NCBI GenBank assembly: GCA_900314165.1 | Contig: OMUE01000059.1 | Coordinates: 1 to 10,467 of the forward strand | Direction: 5' to 3' | DNA length: 10,467 nucleotides | Source of the DNA: an uncultured Acidaminococcus sp. | GTDB lineage: Bacteria > Bacillota_C > Negativicutes > Acidaminococcales > Acidaminococcaceae | Shown here: positions 1 through 6,218 of the stretch, one piece after another | Layout of the letters: the number at the start of each line of letters is the position of its first letter | How positions within the stretch are numbered: the stretch's first letter is position 1 | Notes under the pieces: model-generated | What the model saw: only the letters and a program-made list of their open reading frames with translations | What the model was told of the DNA's origin: nothing | Databases searched by the model: none | Translations under genes and position numbers: made by a program

Positions 1-54
1 CCCCTACGGGGGCGACAGTCATCGGATCCACGATGATGGGGCTGAAATTTTTTT
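1..54 (+). terminator. possible terminator or repeat end of an upstream gene (partial)
   Basis: The window opens inside a GC-rich stretch. Bases 19-24 (TCATCG) pair with 31-36 (CGATGA) around a six-base loop, and a run of seven Ts follows at 48-54. About 11 bases separate the stem from the T run, so it is not a textbook terminator. Part of the structure may lie left of the window. Bases 1-18 resemble part of the multi-hairpin element at 6219-6325: both share GGGGGCGACAG next to a run of Cs. Confidence 0.3.
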
Positions 55-81
55 AGACAATTATATGCATGAGCATACATA
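54..81 (+). promoter_or_regulatory. weak candidate promoter with inverted repeat
   Basis: TAGACA at 54-59 matches a -35 box at five of six bases. The best -10 at the right distance is TACATA (76-81, spacer 16), which is poor. Overlapping it, TATGC (64-68) and GCATA (73-77) form a five-base inverted repeat with a four-base loop. The site lies just upstream of the first gene's ribosome binding site, so it is the natural promoter position, but the boxes alone are weak support. Confidence 0.3.
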
Positions 82-99
82 AAAGAAAGGATGATTACC

Positions 100-462
100 A
101 TGACAAAGACAGGAAGAACGACGGCACAATACAAAGCGATTGAAGAAGTGATTCAAGACTACGTGGAGGGCGGCAACGGGAATGTAGAACTGCTGAAAAG
201 CGTGTTTCTACCCACGGCCATCATCAACGGCAGTCCTATTGAAGAACTGTACAAGATCGTGGAGACACGGGGCGAGACCCATTCCACCGGACGCATCGAC
301 ATGCTGGACATCGCTAATGGTGTAGCCAGTGCCAAGGTGCTCATTGAAGACTGGCATGGCATCAATTTTGTGGAATTCTTCCACTTGGTGCTGACGAACC
401 AGGGCTGGAAGATTTCGTCTAAGAGTGGCGTGGAATATATCGAAGCGCCCTACAGAATGTAA
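100..462 (+). CDS. NTF2-like / lumazine-binding-like (SnoaL-fold) family protein, copy 1
   Basis: This is a small soluble protein of 120 residues with no signal peptide or membrane segment. It resembles the putative lumazine-binding branch (Lumazine_bd_2) of the NTF2-like superfamily. Visible features are an N-terminal amphipathic helix (AIEEVIQDYVEGGNGN), an INGSPIEEL stretch near residue 42, EDWHG at 83-87, and a C-terminal W-K-I-S-S-K strand. Proteins of this fold bind small molecules or act as small enzymes, and its ligand is unknown. An ATG at 91 is in frame but directly abuts the ribosome binding site AGAAAGG (84-90). The ATG at 100 leaves a normal nine-base gap and is preferred. A paralogue follows after 22 bases, probably on the same mRNA. 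The fold assignment is fairly safe, but the function is not assignable. Confidence 0.8.
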   Translation: MTKTGRTTAQYKAIEEVIQDYVEGGNGNVELLKSVFLPTAIINGSPIEELYKIVETRGETHSTGRIDMLDIANGVASAKVLIEDWHGINFVEFFHLVLTNQGWKISSKSGVEYIEAPYRM

Positions 463-484
463 GGAATAAGGGAGGATGAGGAAT

Positions 485-835
485 ATGTTACAGTCCAGTA
501 AGGAAATCGCGGAAGTAAAAGAAACCATTCAAAAATATATCGACGGAGCCAATGGAGATCTGAAGGTCTTGAAGGAAGCCTATAACGAGAAGGCGTTGAT
601 CAACGGCCATCCCATCGAGGCCCTGTTCCGGTCCGTACAGTATAATGGCAAGACTAATGCCACGGCCCGGCTGGATTACCTAGACGTCAGCGGCCACGCC
701 GGCGTGGCCAAGGTCATTGTAGAGGATTGGCACGGCAACGATTACGTAGAATACCTGCAGTTGCTGAAGGAAAATGGGAAATGGACCATCATTTCCAAGG
801 CCTTTGACGAATATTTGGATACGTTCATTATTTAA
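485..835 (+). CDS. NTF2-like / lumazine-binding-like (SnoaL-fold) family protein, copy 2
   Basis: This second small protein (116 residues) aligns without gaps to its upstream neighbour over nearly its whole length, at roughly 40% identity by eye. Shared landmarks are IQ-x-Y in the first helix, A-x-ING-x-PIE near 37-45, AKV-x-x-EDWHG at 75-84, and a closing G-x-W-x-I-x-SK strand. It keeps the regular (V/I)EY-x-x-LLK-x-x-GKW pattern typical of the family, while copy 1 has drifted there. An ATG at 476 lies immediately after GGAGG (471-475). The in-frame ATG at 485 has a nine-base gap and is the likely start. The pair is a tandem duplication, possibly forming a heterodimer since NTF2-like proteins are commonly dimers. 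A nitroreductase follows 93 bases later. The ligand or substrate is unknown. Confidence 0.8.
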   Translation: MLQSSKEIAEVKETIQKYIDGANGDLKVLKEAYNEKALINGHPIEALFRSVQYNGKTNATARLDYLDVSGHAGVAKVIVEDWHGNDYVEYLQLLKENGKWTIISKAFDEYLDTFII

Positions 836-916
836 GTGAAAAGAGAAAAGTGAAGAGTGAAGAGGCGCCTGCAGCGGGCGAGGTAGTCAGCTAAAGCTGA
901 CAAAGAAAGTGAAGAG
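836..916. repeat. dispersed purine-tract repeat with hairpins
   Basis: Directly after the stop codon comes a purine tract with AGTGAAGAG at 849-857 and again, overlapping by two bases, at 856-864. A GC-rich segment (865-881) follows, then a perfect palindrome GTCAGCT-AA-AGCTGAC (886-901). AGTGAAGAG then returns at 908-916. The third copy runs directly into the ribosome binding site of the nitroreductase. Similar tracts occur at 3393, 4701, 10097 and 10451. Confidence 0.65.
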
Positions 917-928
917 GAGGATATAATC

Positions 929-1576
929 ATGATGAATGTAAATGAAGCTTTGGAAGCAAGACGGTCTATCCGGTATTTTCAAGATAAACAGGTGCCTGAA
1001 GAAACGCTGAAGGCCATTGTGAAAGACGCTCAGTGGGCCCCGTCCTGGGCCAATGCTCAGCCTTGGAAGGTTTACATTGCGGTAGGGGACAAGGCGAAAA
1101 CCCTCCGTGCTACCCATCTGCAATATGCCCGCGGCGGGGCACCTGTGGAGTTTGAACTGGACGGTGGCTACGCGGACTGGGGGCGGAAAGCTTCCAATAA
1201 TATGAGCCACTGGGGCGGCAGCCTGCAGTCCTTCCTGGGCCGGGACATCCGGCAGTTTCCAATGAGCCAGGTGGAGCTGTTCAAGGCTCCAGCTATTGCT
1301 TACCTGACCATGCATAAGGATTCCCCTCTGTGGAGCATCTACGACATGGGCGCCTTCGGTCAGAGCCTGATGCTGGCAGCCAAAGGCTGGGGTGTGGATT
1401 CCATTGCGGCCAGTGAATACGTGAAATACCCGGAATATATCCGCAAGAGCCTGGGCATCCCTGAGGACGAAGCCATCATCATGGCCATCGGCCTGGGCTA
1501 CGCTGATACCAGCCGGATTAACGCCTTCCGCAGCGATCGGGAACCCTTGGACAAGATGTTGAAAATCGAAGGCTGA
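929..1576 (+). CDS. nitroreductase family protein (FMN-dependent NAD(P)H oxidoreductase)
   Basis: This 215-residue protein matches the flavin-binding nitroreductase family, usually homodimers that bind FMN and use NAD(P)H to reduce nitro compounds, quinones, flavins or related substrates. The sequence shows the N-terminal phosphate-binding motif RRSIRYF (11-17), APSWANAQPW (37-46), the helix YDMGAFGQSLMLAAKGWG (138-155) found at the dimer and flavin site, and a closing GLGYAD strand (188-193). Length is normal. The ATG at 929 sits eight bases after GAGGAGG (914-920), and an immediate second ATG at 932 is less well placed. The ribosome binding site merges with a dispersed repeat. It could be cotranscribed with the two NTF2-like genes, since no promoter or terminator is obvious in the gap. 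The true substrate cannot be read from sequence. Confidence 0.9.
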   Translation: MMNVNEALEARRSIRYFQDKQVPEETLKAIVKDAQWAPSWANAQPWKVYIAVGDKAKTLRATHLQYARGGAPVEFELDGGYADWGRKASNNMSHWGGSLQSFLGRDIRQFPMSQVELFKAPAIAYLTMHKDSPLWSIYDMGAFGQSLMLAAKGWGVDSIAASEYVKYPEYIRKSLGIPEDEAIIMAIGLGYADTSRINAFRSDREPLDKMLKIEG

Positions 1577-1664
1577 TGAAGCTACAAAGTTCGGGAAATA
1601 TCCATTATCCCCCTCTGTACAACGGAGAATATTTTACATAAAACAGGAATATGGAAAAATATAT

Positions 1665-1693
1665 TCGACAAACAAAGAAATTAAGACTATAAT
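1665..1693 (+). promoter_or_regulatory. sigma-A type promoter for the substrate-binding protein gene
   Basis: TCGACA (1665-1670, five of six to TTGACA) and a perfect TATAAT (1688-1693) are separated by 17 bases, which is ideal spacing. The region is AT-rich. Transcription should begin near 1700, giving a leader of about 57 bases before the gene at 1758. No other gene start is near, so this promoter belongs to the lipoprotein gene. Confidence 0.75.
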
Positions 1694-1700
1694 AATGAAC

Positions 1701-1730
1701 GTGAACTTATAAAATACACAAAACGTTCAC
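1701..1730. promoter_or_regulatory. inverted repeat at the transcription start (candidate operator or leader stem)
   Basis: GTGAAC (1701-1706) is repeated in inverse orientation as GTTCAC (1725-1730), 18 bases apart. It starts at the predicted transcription start, just after the -10 box. AACGT precedes the left arm and the right arm lies within AACGTTCAC, so the arms have similar flanks. It could bind a dimeric repressor or form a weak stem in the leader. The regulator is unknown. Confidence 0.4.
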
Positions 1731-1757
1731 ACATTGAACAAATGAGGGGGAATTGGT

Positions 1758-3392
1758 ATGATTTTTGGGTCTATGCGGTCGAAAAAATGGACTGCACTGG
1801 GTGCGGCCCTGATTCTGGGCGCATCCATGGCACTGGCCGGCTGCGGCGGGGGCAGCAAGACGTCCTCCGGCGGCGGGGCAAAAAAAGAGAAAGCCCTGAC
1901 CATCGGCCTGAACAACGCGCCGGCAGAATTCAACCCGCTGGCTACGCCGGATAATGCCGGTCACTTTACGTCCCGGTTCATGTACGATACGCTGCTGGGG
2001 CAGCCTGAACCTTACAAATTCACGCCCCACCTGGCTGTGAGCTTTGAAACGAAGGATAAGCAGACCTATACGGTCAAGCTGAATCCCAAGGCCGTGTGGT
2101 CCGACGGCAAGCCCATTACGGCGGACGACGTGATCTTCACCATCAATCTGGCTGCCAAACCCGGGGTACAGACCTCTTTTGGCCGGTACATCAAATTTAT
2201 TGAAGGCCTGAATAACAACGGCAAGCTGACCAGCGGGGACAAGATTCCCAGCCTGAAGAAGATTGATGACCACACCTTCGAATTCAAGACGAAGAAGCCC
2301 AGCGATCCCAATATCATCAAGAGCACTATTGGTTTCCAGGTGGCCATTGTGCCAAAGCACGTGTTCGAAAAAATCGATCCGAAGAATATCCCTACGGCAC
2401 CGGAAGTGACCAGCCCCAAGGTGTTCAGCGGTCCCTATAAGTTCGTGAAATACGTGACCAATGATCACGTAGAGCTGGAAGCTAATGACAAATATGTGCT
2501 GGGGGCACCGAAAATCAAGAGGGTGTTCCTGACCATTTCCAAAGATATCAACATCGTAGTGAACCTGAAGGCAGGCAAGATCACTATGAACGGCAGCTCC
2601 GGCATCGGCAAGATTCCTGTCCGGGAAGTAGAAGGCCTGAAGAAGGACAACAAGCTGGATGTGAAGTTCAACCCGGCTACCGGTTCCCAGGTCATCATCG
2701 CCAACAACCAGAAGTTTGATGAACACTTCCGCCGTGGCATGGCTATGGCCATCGACCGGGAAAAGATCAAAGACCAGCTGCTCATGGGTCACGCCGAACT
2801 GACGCCTACCATCTACACCAAGGGCAACGCGGCCTACGATCCCAACGTGAAGAATCTTCCCTTCGATTTGAGCAAAGCTAAAGAAGAGCTGGCCAAGTCT
2901 GCTAACTTCGATCCTAATAAAGAACTGATCCTCAGCGTGCCTCTGGGCAACTCCATCCGGGAGCAGTCTTCTGAAATCATCGCCCAGAACCTGCAGGCTG
3001 CGGGCATGAAGATCAAGATTTCCAAGATGGACTTCCCGACCCTGATTGCCAAAGCCAGAAAGGGCGAATTTGACCTGGTACTCATCGGGCCTGCCCAGTC
3101 CGCAGAACCGGATTACGGCATGTACTTCACGCCGGGCTCCATGAGCAACTGGTGCCAGACGGACGATCCGGAACTGGTTCAGATGTTCGTAGAAGGTACG
3201 GAAAAGACGGACTTTGCCGATCGGAAGAAGATCTACAGCAAGGTGCAGCAGTACCTGACGGACAAGCAGTATATGACCATGCTGTACAACGAAGAAAACA
3301 TCGTGGCCCAGGACAAGACCCTGGTGGGCGGCCTGAAACCCTACTGGGAAGGCTCCCTGGACGATGTGTATAAGTGGTATTTTAAAGAATAG
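1758..3392 (+). CDS. ABC transporter substrate-binding lipoprotein, SBP_bac_5 (peptide/nickel) family
   Basis: This 544-residue solute-binding protein should be anchored on the outer face of the cytoplasmic membrane. The N-terminus has positive residues (RSKK, 7-10), a hydrophobic stretch and the lipobox LAGC with the lipidated Cys at 29. A Gly/Ser-rich linker follows (30-41). The family signature V-W-S-D-G-K-P-I-T-A-D-D-V occurs at 113-125. Full length agrees with oligopeptide-, dipeptide- or nickel-binding members. The ATG at 1758 is seven bases after GAGGGGG (1744-1750). An ATG at 1773 is possible but has a poor site. It has its own promoter. No permease or ATPase genes flank it, so it must work with a transporter encoded elsewhere. 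Peptide is the most likely cargo given the amino-acid-related pcp gene nearby, but specificity cannot be read from sequence. Confidence 0.92.
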   Translation: MIFGSMRSKKWTALGAALILGASMALAGCGGGSKTSSGGGAKKEKALTIGLNNAPAEFNPLATPDNAGHFTSRFMYDTLLGQPEPYKFTPHLAVSFETKDKQTYTVKLNPKAVWSDGKPITADDVIFTINLAAKPGVQTSFGRYIKFIEGLNNNGKLTSGDKIPSLKKIDDHTFEFKTKKPSDPNIIKSTIGFQVAIVPKHVFEKIDPKNIPTAPEVTSPKVFSGPYKFVKYVTNDHVELEANDKYVLGAPKIKRVFLTISKDINIVVNLKAGKITMNGSSGIGKIPVREVEGLKKDNKLDVKFNPATGSQVIIANNQKFDEHFRRGMAMAIDREKIKDQLLMGHAELTPTIYTKGNAAYDPNVKNLPFDLSKAKEELAKSANFDPNKELILSVPLGNSIREQSSEIIAQNLQAAGMKIKISKMDFPTLIAKARKGEFDLVLIGPAQSAEPDYGMYFTPGSMSNWCQTDDPELVQMFVEGTEKTDFADRKKIYSKVQQYLTDKQYMTMLYNEENIVAQDKTLVGGLKPYWEGSLDDVYKWYFKE

Positions 3393-3474
3393 GGAAGAAA
3401 GTGAAGAGCGAAGAGCAAAGAGGTGTCCGTGCGGAGCACCCTAGCCCACTAGCAACTAGCCCACTAGCCCACTA
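3393..3474. repeat. dispersed repeat: purine tract, hairpin and CTAGCCCACTAG units
   Basis: A purine tract (3393-3423, with GTGAAGAGCGAAGAGC) leads into the hairpin GGTGTCCG-TG-CGGAGCACC (3422-3440, one bulge). Then come two exact copies of CTAGCCCACTAG (3441-3452 and 3456-3467) and a third partial copy (3468-3474). It lies between the stop codon of the lipoprotein gene and the shared terminator. The same purine-tract, GC-hairpin, AGCCCACT order is seen at 4701-4740. Confidence 0.65.
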
Positions 3475-3511
3475 AAAAAACGGAGCTGCAAATCGCAGCT
3501 CCGTTTTTTTT
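3474..3511. terminator. bidirectional rho-independent terminator
   Basis: CGGAGCTGC (3481-3489) pairs perfectly with GCAGCTCCG (3495-3503) around a five-base loop. Seven As (3474-3480) and eight Ts (3504-3511) flank the stem, so it works in both directions. It serves the lipoprotein gene on + and the dehydrogenase on -. The last Ts form part of the dehydrogenase stop codon (3510-3512), so the minus-strand gene ends inside the terminator. Confidence 0.93.
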
Positions 3512-4610
3512 ACTTATGCTCTTCTTTGAACTTCCGTCCGGCTTCATTCTGATCCTTCATGCATTGGATGAAGCCTTCCCGGGTCACGTCTTTGGGCCGA
3601 TGAGCCCATTCTGTGGTGGTCATGGCTTTGTCGGCCATAATGCCGAATTCGTCTTCCGTAATCTCTACATCGTCAAAGCAGACGGGCAGCCCCATGGAAG
3701 CGTTGAAAGCCATGAGACGGTCCCGCATGGCGAAATCTTTAGCATAGGTCAGCAGGCACAGGACGCCCAGGGAGACCACTTCGCCGTGGAGATGCTTTTC
3801 GCCTTTCTTCGTCACCGTAGCACCATAGTACACGCAGTGGGCCAGGGTGGAGTTGTAATAGTATTCCGGTACGTGGGACACCAGGTTGGACACGATGCCC
3901 GTGGAGATGATAATATCCAGGACTACTTCCCGGAGAGCGTCGCTTTCCGTCTTGGTCTTGATGCTCTTCATGGCTTCCACACCGTGCTGCACCAGAGGTT
4001 CCGTGCAGGCATGGGACAGTTGGACGCCCAGGAGTGGCGTATGGGCCAGGGTATCGTCCTTGCTGGAGAATACGGCTTCCGGTTCCTTGGACAGGGCATC
4101 GCCAATGCCGGCCCACAGCAGTTCTACAGGGGAGTCCGCAATGACTGCCGTGTTGATGAACGTGTGGACAGCAGGCCGCGGATAATAGTAATCCCGGAAA
4201 GAGCCGTCCGGATTGTACATGACGGAAATAGCCGTCACGGAGGCACAGTTGCTGCCTACCGTCGGGAACGTGAACAGGGGCTTGCCCAGTTCGTTGGCTA
4301 CGTATTTGGCCGTATCGCAGGCCCGGCCGCCGCCCATGCCGAAGATCATGTCGGCCTTCTGGACATCAGGGTTGGCCTTCAAGGCATCCCCATTTTCGTA
4401 GGTGGAGTTGCCGCCGTAAGGCAGGTAGGCTAAAATCGTCAGGTCAGAGCCTGCCACACCTTTGTCCAGGTAGGGACGGCCCTTGCTCATAGCCGTTTCG
4501 CCGCCGATGACCACGGCGGTAGTACCGTAGGTTTTGGCGAATGCCGGAACTTCATTGTAACAATCCGCGCCCACAGAATAATTGGGCAGCGTCACATCAT
4601 AATTTGCCAT
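3510..4610 (-). CDS. iron-containing alcohol dehydrogenase, glycerol dehydrogenase (GldA)-like
   Basis: This 366-residue cytosolic protein belongs to the metal-dependent (group III) alcohol dehydrogenases, within the GldA-type branch. It shows the NAD-binding glycine motif GMGGGRACDTAK (91-102) and the TFPTVGSNCASVTAIS segment (114-129). The three expected metal ligands are Asp171 (GDALSK), His258 (LAHC) and His275 (LHGE), close to the positions known in glycerol dehydrogenase. Length is standard. The start is well supported by AGAAGG eight bases upstream. It has its own promoter and converges on the lipoprotein gene. It probably interconverts a small polyol or hydroxy compound and its ketone using NAD(H). 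True glycerol dehydrogenases usually have a different loop (an AST-type motif) where this one has VGSNCAS, so the substrate remains open. Confidence 0.88.
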   Translation of the reverse strand: MANYDVTLPNYSVGADCYNEVPAFAKTYGTTAVVIGGETAMSKGRPYLDKGVAGSDLTILAYLPYGGNSTYENGDALKANPDVQKADMIFGMGGGRACDTAKYVANELGKPLFTFPTVGSNCASVTAISVMYNPDGSFRDYYYPRPAVHTFINTAVIADSPVELLWAGIGDALSKEPEAVFSSKDDTLAHTPLLGVQLSHACTEPLVQHGVEAMKSIKTKTESDALREVVLDIIISTGIVSNLVSHVPEYYYNSTLAHCVYYGATVTKKGEKHLHGEVVSLGVLCLLTYAKDFAMRDRLMAFNASMGLPVCFDDVEITEDEFGIMADKAMTTTEWAHRPKDVTREGFIQCMKDQNEAGRKFKEEHK

Positions 4611-4667
4611 TGAAAAAGCCTTCTTTCGTAATGAATCCTTTGAGTATTCGGAATAGTGTATTATTCT

Positions 4668-4695
4668 AGTTTACGCTTTTTAAAGGGAATGTCAA
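4668..4695 (-). promoter_or_regulatory. promoter for the alcohol dehydrogenase gene
   Basis: Read on the minus strand, a perfect TTGACA (4695-4690) is followed after 16 bases by TAAACT (4673-4668, four of six to TATAAT). The predicted start near 4661 gives a leader of about 50 bases. The -35 box lies only five bases from the edge of the repeat element at 4701-4778. Confidence 0.6.
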
Positions 4696-4700
4696 GTCTT

Positions 4701-4778
4701 GGGAAGCGAAGAGCAAAGAGGCGGCCGCTGGCCAGCCCACTCCTCTTCGCTCTTATCTCTTCGCTTTTCGCTATTCCC
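4701..4778. repeat. palindromic purine-tract repeat between divergent promoters
   Basis: The left arm GGGAAGCGAAGAGCAAAGAGG (4701-4721, 21 bases with the last G shared with the centre) is matched by a longer inverted right arm (4742-4778). The right arm holds repeated CTTCGCTC-type units and ends in TTCCC. The centre contains the perfect palindrome GCGGCCGC (4721-4728) and CCAGCCCACT, the tail motif also seen at 3441 onward. The whole is an imperfect inverted repeat of about 78 bases, MITE- or REP-like in form. It contains no reading frame of note. Confidence 0.65.
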
Positions 4779-4779
4779 C

Positions 4780-4809
4780 TGTACAAATCCCCGGCAAACA
4801 GGGTACAAT
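4780..4809 (+). promoter_or_regulatory. candidate promoter of the VOC-DUF1294-pcp operon
   Basis: TACAAT (4804-4809) is a good -10 box. The best -35 is TGTACA (4780-4785), matching four of six with an 18-base spacer. Transcription would begin near 4816, with a leader of about 28 bases before the gene at 4844. It abuts the right end of the repeat element. Confidence 0.45.
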
Positions 4810-4843
4810 AAAGGAAACAAATTTAATTATGAGGTGATTGATT

Positions 4844-5200
4844 ATGGCAGAACCGATCAAGTATACGCTGAAACACGTGGGCATCAACACGGCTGATGCA
4901 GAAGACGCAGCCAAGCTGCTGAACCTGGTGTGCTACCTGTTTAATCTGCAACCGGGAGCTGACAACGAGATTCGGACCTTTGCACCCCCGCTGTTTGAAA
5001 TCATGAAGGGCAAGGGCCGGGGCCAAAATGGCCACATCGGCCTGGCAACTCCCGACGTCGAAGCCGCTATGAAGGAACTGTCCGAAAAGGGCATCGAATT
5101 CAATGAGAAGACCATCCGCCGGAACGACGAGGGCAAGATTATCTTCATCTATTTCAAAGAAGACATCGCCGGCTTTGCGTTCCACTTGACGCAGGCGTGA
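4844..5200 (+). CDS. VOC (glyoxalase/bleomycin-resistance fold) family protein
   Basis: This is a small cytosolic protein of 118 residues. It begins KHVGIN (10-15), has an NGHIGLAT strand (62-69) and ends FKEDIAGFAFHLTQ. This is the pattern of the vicinal-oxygen-chelate domain that occurs alone or fused to the C-terminus of KDPG/KHG aldolases in some Firmicutes (recalled family knowledge, not searched). Possible metal ligands are His11, Glu52, His64 and His114. The start is the ATG at 4844, seven bases after GAGGTG (4831-4836). A TTG at 4838 in frame overlaps the binding site and is not needed. It is the first gene of a tight operon with a DUF1294 protein and pyroglutamyl peptidase. Its substrate is unknown. 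Confidence 0.82.
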   Translation: MAEPIKYTLKHVGINTADAEDAAKLLNLVCYLFNLQPGADNEIRTFAPPLFEIMKGKGRGQNGHIGLATPDVEAAMKELSEKGIEFNEKTIRRNDEGKIIFIYFKEDIAGFAFHLTQA

Positions 5201-5206
5201 TGCTGA

Positions 5207-5467
5207 ATGCAAAACATCGGCTGGCTTTTGTTCATCAATATCCTGTCCTTTGCCATGTTCGGCATCGACAAGTATAAAGCCGTCCACAACCAGTGGCGGA
5301 TTTCGGAAAAGGCCCTGCTGACGATTGCCGCTCTGGGCGGCAGCGTCGGGGCCTATATCGGCATGCACTTTTTCCATCACAAGACTCTTCACTGGAAATT
5401 CCGTATCGGTGTCCCCCTGCTGTTTATCCTGCAGGTGGCGGTAGGGGTGTACTGGAGCTGGAAATAG
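5207..5467 (+). CDS. DUF1294 family small membrane protein
   Basis: This 86-residue integral membrane protein has about three hydrophobic segments, near residues 4-20, 36-55 and 67-84. The DUF1294 hallmarks are clear: N-x-LSF-x-x-FGIDK (11-22), a WRISEKALL turn (30-38), LGGSVGAYIGM (43-53) and the F-x-HKT motif (56-60). The molecular role of the family is unknown. It starts only six bases after the preceding stop and lacks a good ribosome binding site, so it is probably translated by coupling to the upstream gene. The stop codon overlaps the ribosome binding site of pcp. Confidence 0.87.
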   Translation: MQNIGWLLFINILSFAMFGIDKYKAVHNQWRISEKALLTIAALGGSVGAYIGMHFFHHKTLHWKFRIGVPLLFILQVAVGVYWSWK

Positions 5468-5478
5468 GAGGAATATCC

Positions 5479-6120
5479 ATGAACATCCTACTGACCGGCT
5501 TCGATCCTTTTGGGGGCGAAGCAGTGAATCCGGCCTGGGAGGCCGTAAAACAATTGGAAGGGCTGACCATCGGCAGTGCTCTCGTCCATACGGTAGAAAT
5601 CCCCACTGTGCGGTTTAAGGCCATCGTCTGCCTGAAGGACGCTATTGCCGCCTGGGATCCGGACGTGGTCATCTGCGTAGGCCAGGCCGGGGGCAGCAGC
5701 GTCATGCGGGTGGAACGGGTGGCCATCAATTGCGACGATTTCCGCATTGGGGACAACGAGGGCAATCAGCCCATTGACGAAACCATTGTGCCGGGTGGTC
5801 CAGCAGCCTATTTTTCTACGCTGCCCATCAAGCGTATTGCCTCTGCCTGGCTGGCCCACGGTATCCCAGGCAAGGTGTCCAATACAGCCGGAACCTTCGT
5901 ATGCAACCATATTTTCTACGGCCTCATGGATCTGTTAGCTCATGATCCAAAGCCACGGAAGGGCGGCTTCATCCACGTACCCTACCTGCCAGAGCAGGCT
6001 GCTAAATTTGTGGAGCAGCCCAGCATGGGGCTTACGACCATTGTCAAAGCCTTGGAATTAGCCGTAGCTGCCGCGGTTCAGGACCAGGACGTAAAGGTGA
6101 CGGGCGGAGAGCTGGACTAG
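5479..6120 (+). CDS. pcp: pyroglutamyl-peptidase I (pyrrolidone-carboxylate peptidase)
   Basis: This 213-residue cytosolic cysteine peptidase (family C15) removes N-terminal pyroglutamate from peptides. It opens with LLTGFDPFGGEAVNPAWEA (4-22), the conserved family start. The catalytic triad is visible: Glu79 in MRVERVAIN, Cys142 in TAGTFVCNH and His166 in FIHVPYLPEQ, all close to the positions in characterised bacterial enzymes. Length is normal. The ATG at 5479 follows AGGAGG (5466-5471) by seven bases. That site overlaps the DUF1294 stop codon, so the genes are coupled. A longer in-frame reading upstream from 5293 would run through DUF1294 in another frame and is rejected. The enzyme fits an organism that uses peptides, pyroglutamate arising from N-terminal glutamine. 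It is the last gene of the operon, with a terminator 39 bases on. Confidence 0.96.
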   Translation: MNILLTGFDPFGGEAVNPAWEAVKQLEGLTIGSALVHTVEIPTVRFKAIVCLKDAIAAWDPDVVICVGQAGGSSVMRVERVAINCDDFRIGDNEGNQPIDETIVPGGPAAYFSTLPIKRIASAWLAHGIPGKVSNTAGTFVCNHIFYGLMDLLAHDPKPRKGGFIHVPYLPEQAAKFVEQPSMGLTTIVKALELAVAAAVQDQDVKVTGGELD

Positions 6121-6137
6121 TTTTGTCCTCTAAAAAA

Positions 6138-6146
6138 TGGTATAAT
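6138..6146 (+). promoter_or_regulatory. extended -10 promoter element just before a terminator
   Basis: TGGTATAAT is a perfect extended -10 box (TGN plus TATAAT), 18 bases after the pcp stop. No good -35 is at the right distance, although extended -10 promoters can do without one. A transcript starting near 6153 would consist almost entirely of the terminator hairpin at 6159-6210. It may be fortuitous. Confidence 0.35.
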
Positions 6147-6158
6147 AACTCCAGCAAT

Positions 6159-6210
6159 GAGTATTCCCAGGGATGTAAAACCAATTGCATCCTGGGAGTG
6201 CTCTTTTTTT
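6159..6210 (+). terminator. rho-independent terminator of the pcp operon
   Basis: The left arm (6159-6175, containing TTCCCAGGGATG) pairs with the right arm (6188-6203, CATCCTGGGAGTGCTC), with one bulge and two mismatches. Seven Ts follow (6204-6210). It stops + transcription from pcp before the multi-hairpin element. Confidence 0.85.
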
Positions 6211-6218
6211 ATTTTAAG

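Noticed and set aside
922..927. TATAAT just before the nitroreductase start codon as a promoter
   Set aside because: It lies between the ribosome binding site and the ATG, so transcription from it would start inside the gene. There is no -35 box either.
1707..2792. A 361-codon minus-strand frame opposite the substrate-binding protein
   Set aside because: The + strand gene has a lipobox, the family signature and a promoter. The antisense frame has no features and would end by running through the promoter and leader.
3516..4433. A 305-codon + strand frame opposite the alcohol dehydrogenase
   Set aside because: It starts at the terminator with no ribosome binding site and shows no family features, whereas the minus frame has all the metal-binding residues.
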